Shown: piece by piece, positions 5,578 through 5,605 of the stretch
How positions within the stretch are numbered: position 1 is the stretch's first letter
Layout of the letters: every line of letters begins with the position of its first letter
NCBI GenBank assembly: GCA_946480495.1
Contig: CAMLKO010000085.1
Location: forward strand, 1 to 5,605
Length of the DNA stretch: 5,605 nucleotides
DNA from: an uncultured Caulobacteraceae bacterium
Lineage (GTDB): Bacteria > Pseudomonadota > Alphaproteobacteria > Caulobacterales > Caulobacteraceae
Reading direction: 5' to 3'
Made by a program: the position numbers and the translations under genes
Notes under the pieces: model-generated
The model's database searches: none
What the model was told of the DNA's origin: nothing
Seen by the model: the letters and a program-made list of their open reading frames with translations, nothing else

Positions 5578-5582
5578 CCTCC
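5578..5582 (-). promoter_or_regulatory. ilvD: ilvD ribosome binding site
   Basis: GGAGG on the minus strand ends 7 nt before the ilvD ATG and decides that start. It is half of a 10-bp palindrome (GGAGGCCTCC, 5573-5582), so the leader carries its own anti-Shine-Dalgarno bases. The two halves abut with no loop, so a strong intramolecular hairpin is not expected. Confidence 0.7.
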
Positions 5583-5597
5583 GACTTTGGAGCGGCT

Positions 5598-5605
5598 GTC
5601 CTAGC
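5598..5605 (-). promoter_or_regulatory. ilvD: possible -10 element for ilvD at the window edge
   Basis: GCTAGGAC on the minus strand matches 7 of 8 positions of the Caulobacter housekeeping -10 pattern GCTANAWC. It lies 27 bp upstream of the ilvD ATG, which would give a short leader of about 20 nt. The -35 region is outside the window, so this cannot be tested here. Confidence 0.25.

Noticed and set aside
5573..5582. Palindrome GGAGGCCTCC over the ilvD ribosome binding site as a regulatory hairpin
   Set aside because: There is no loop between the halves, so at most 3 bp could form within one RNA. It is most simply a chance extension of the Shine-Dalgarno.

Overview
The window reads as ordinary chromosomal core genome of a GC-rich alphaproteobacterium, most likely Caulobacterales (Caulobacter, Phenylobacterium or Brevundimonas type). 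This rests on the very high GC content with G/C in almost every third codon position, the protein families, and a gene set (SPOR protein, dGTPase-like HD hydrolase, ErpA, ExoIII, NnrU, IlvD) that I recall as typical of alphaproteobacteria. The genus is an inference from style and cannot be fixed from this sequence alone. I see no tRNA, rRNA, CRISPR array, insertion sequence, phage gene or attachment site.

Layout. On the left, two minus-strand genes read leftward: the dGTPase-like HD hydrolase (dgt, 507-1685), then the N-terminal part of a SPOR-type membrane protein (start at 409, running off the left edge). A 54-bp divergent region (1686-1739) separates dgt from the plus-strand pair erpA (1740-2072) and xth (2077-2856), which are only 4 nt apart and probably co-transcribed. 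A 52-bp gap follows, with an AT-rich island, a possible promoter and a possible hairpin over the ribosome binding site, and then a six-helix NnrU-family membrane protein (2909-3595). Its stop codon overlaps the stop codon of a convergent 57-residue coiled-coil protein (3592-3765, minus). To the right, ilvD for dihydroxy-acid dehydratase (3837-5570, minus) fills nearly the rest of the window, and its start lies 35 bp from the right edge.

How the genes relate. dgt and xth both concern nucleotide-pool and DNA maintenance. ErpA is an iron-sulphur carrier, and IlvD is an iron-sulphur dehydratase of branched-chain amino-acid synthesis, so it is a plausible but unproven client. The NnrU protein stands alone, without denitrification genes in view.

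The most interesting stretch is the 71-bp gap between ilvD and the small coiled-coil gene. It holds a perfect DnaA box (TTATCCACA), an adjoining GANTC site (the CcrM methylation motif in Caulobacter relatives), and two perfect inverted repeats nested on exactly the same axis. Together these suggest a control site, possibly linked to the cell cycle, for an undescribed small protein. No obvious new multi-gene system is present.
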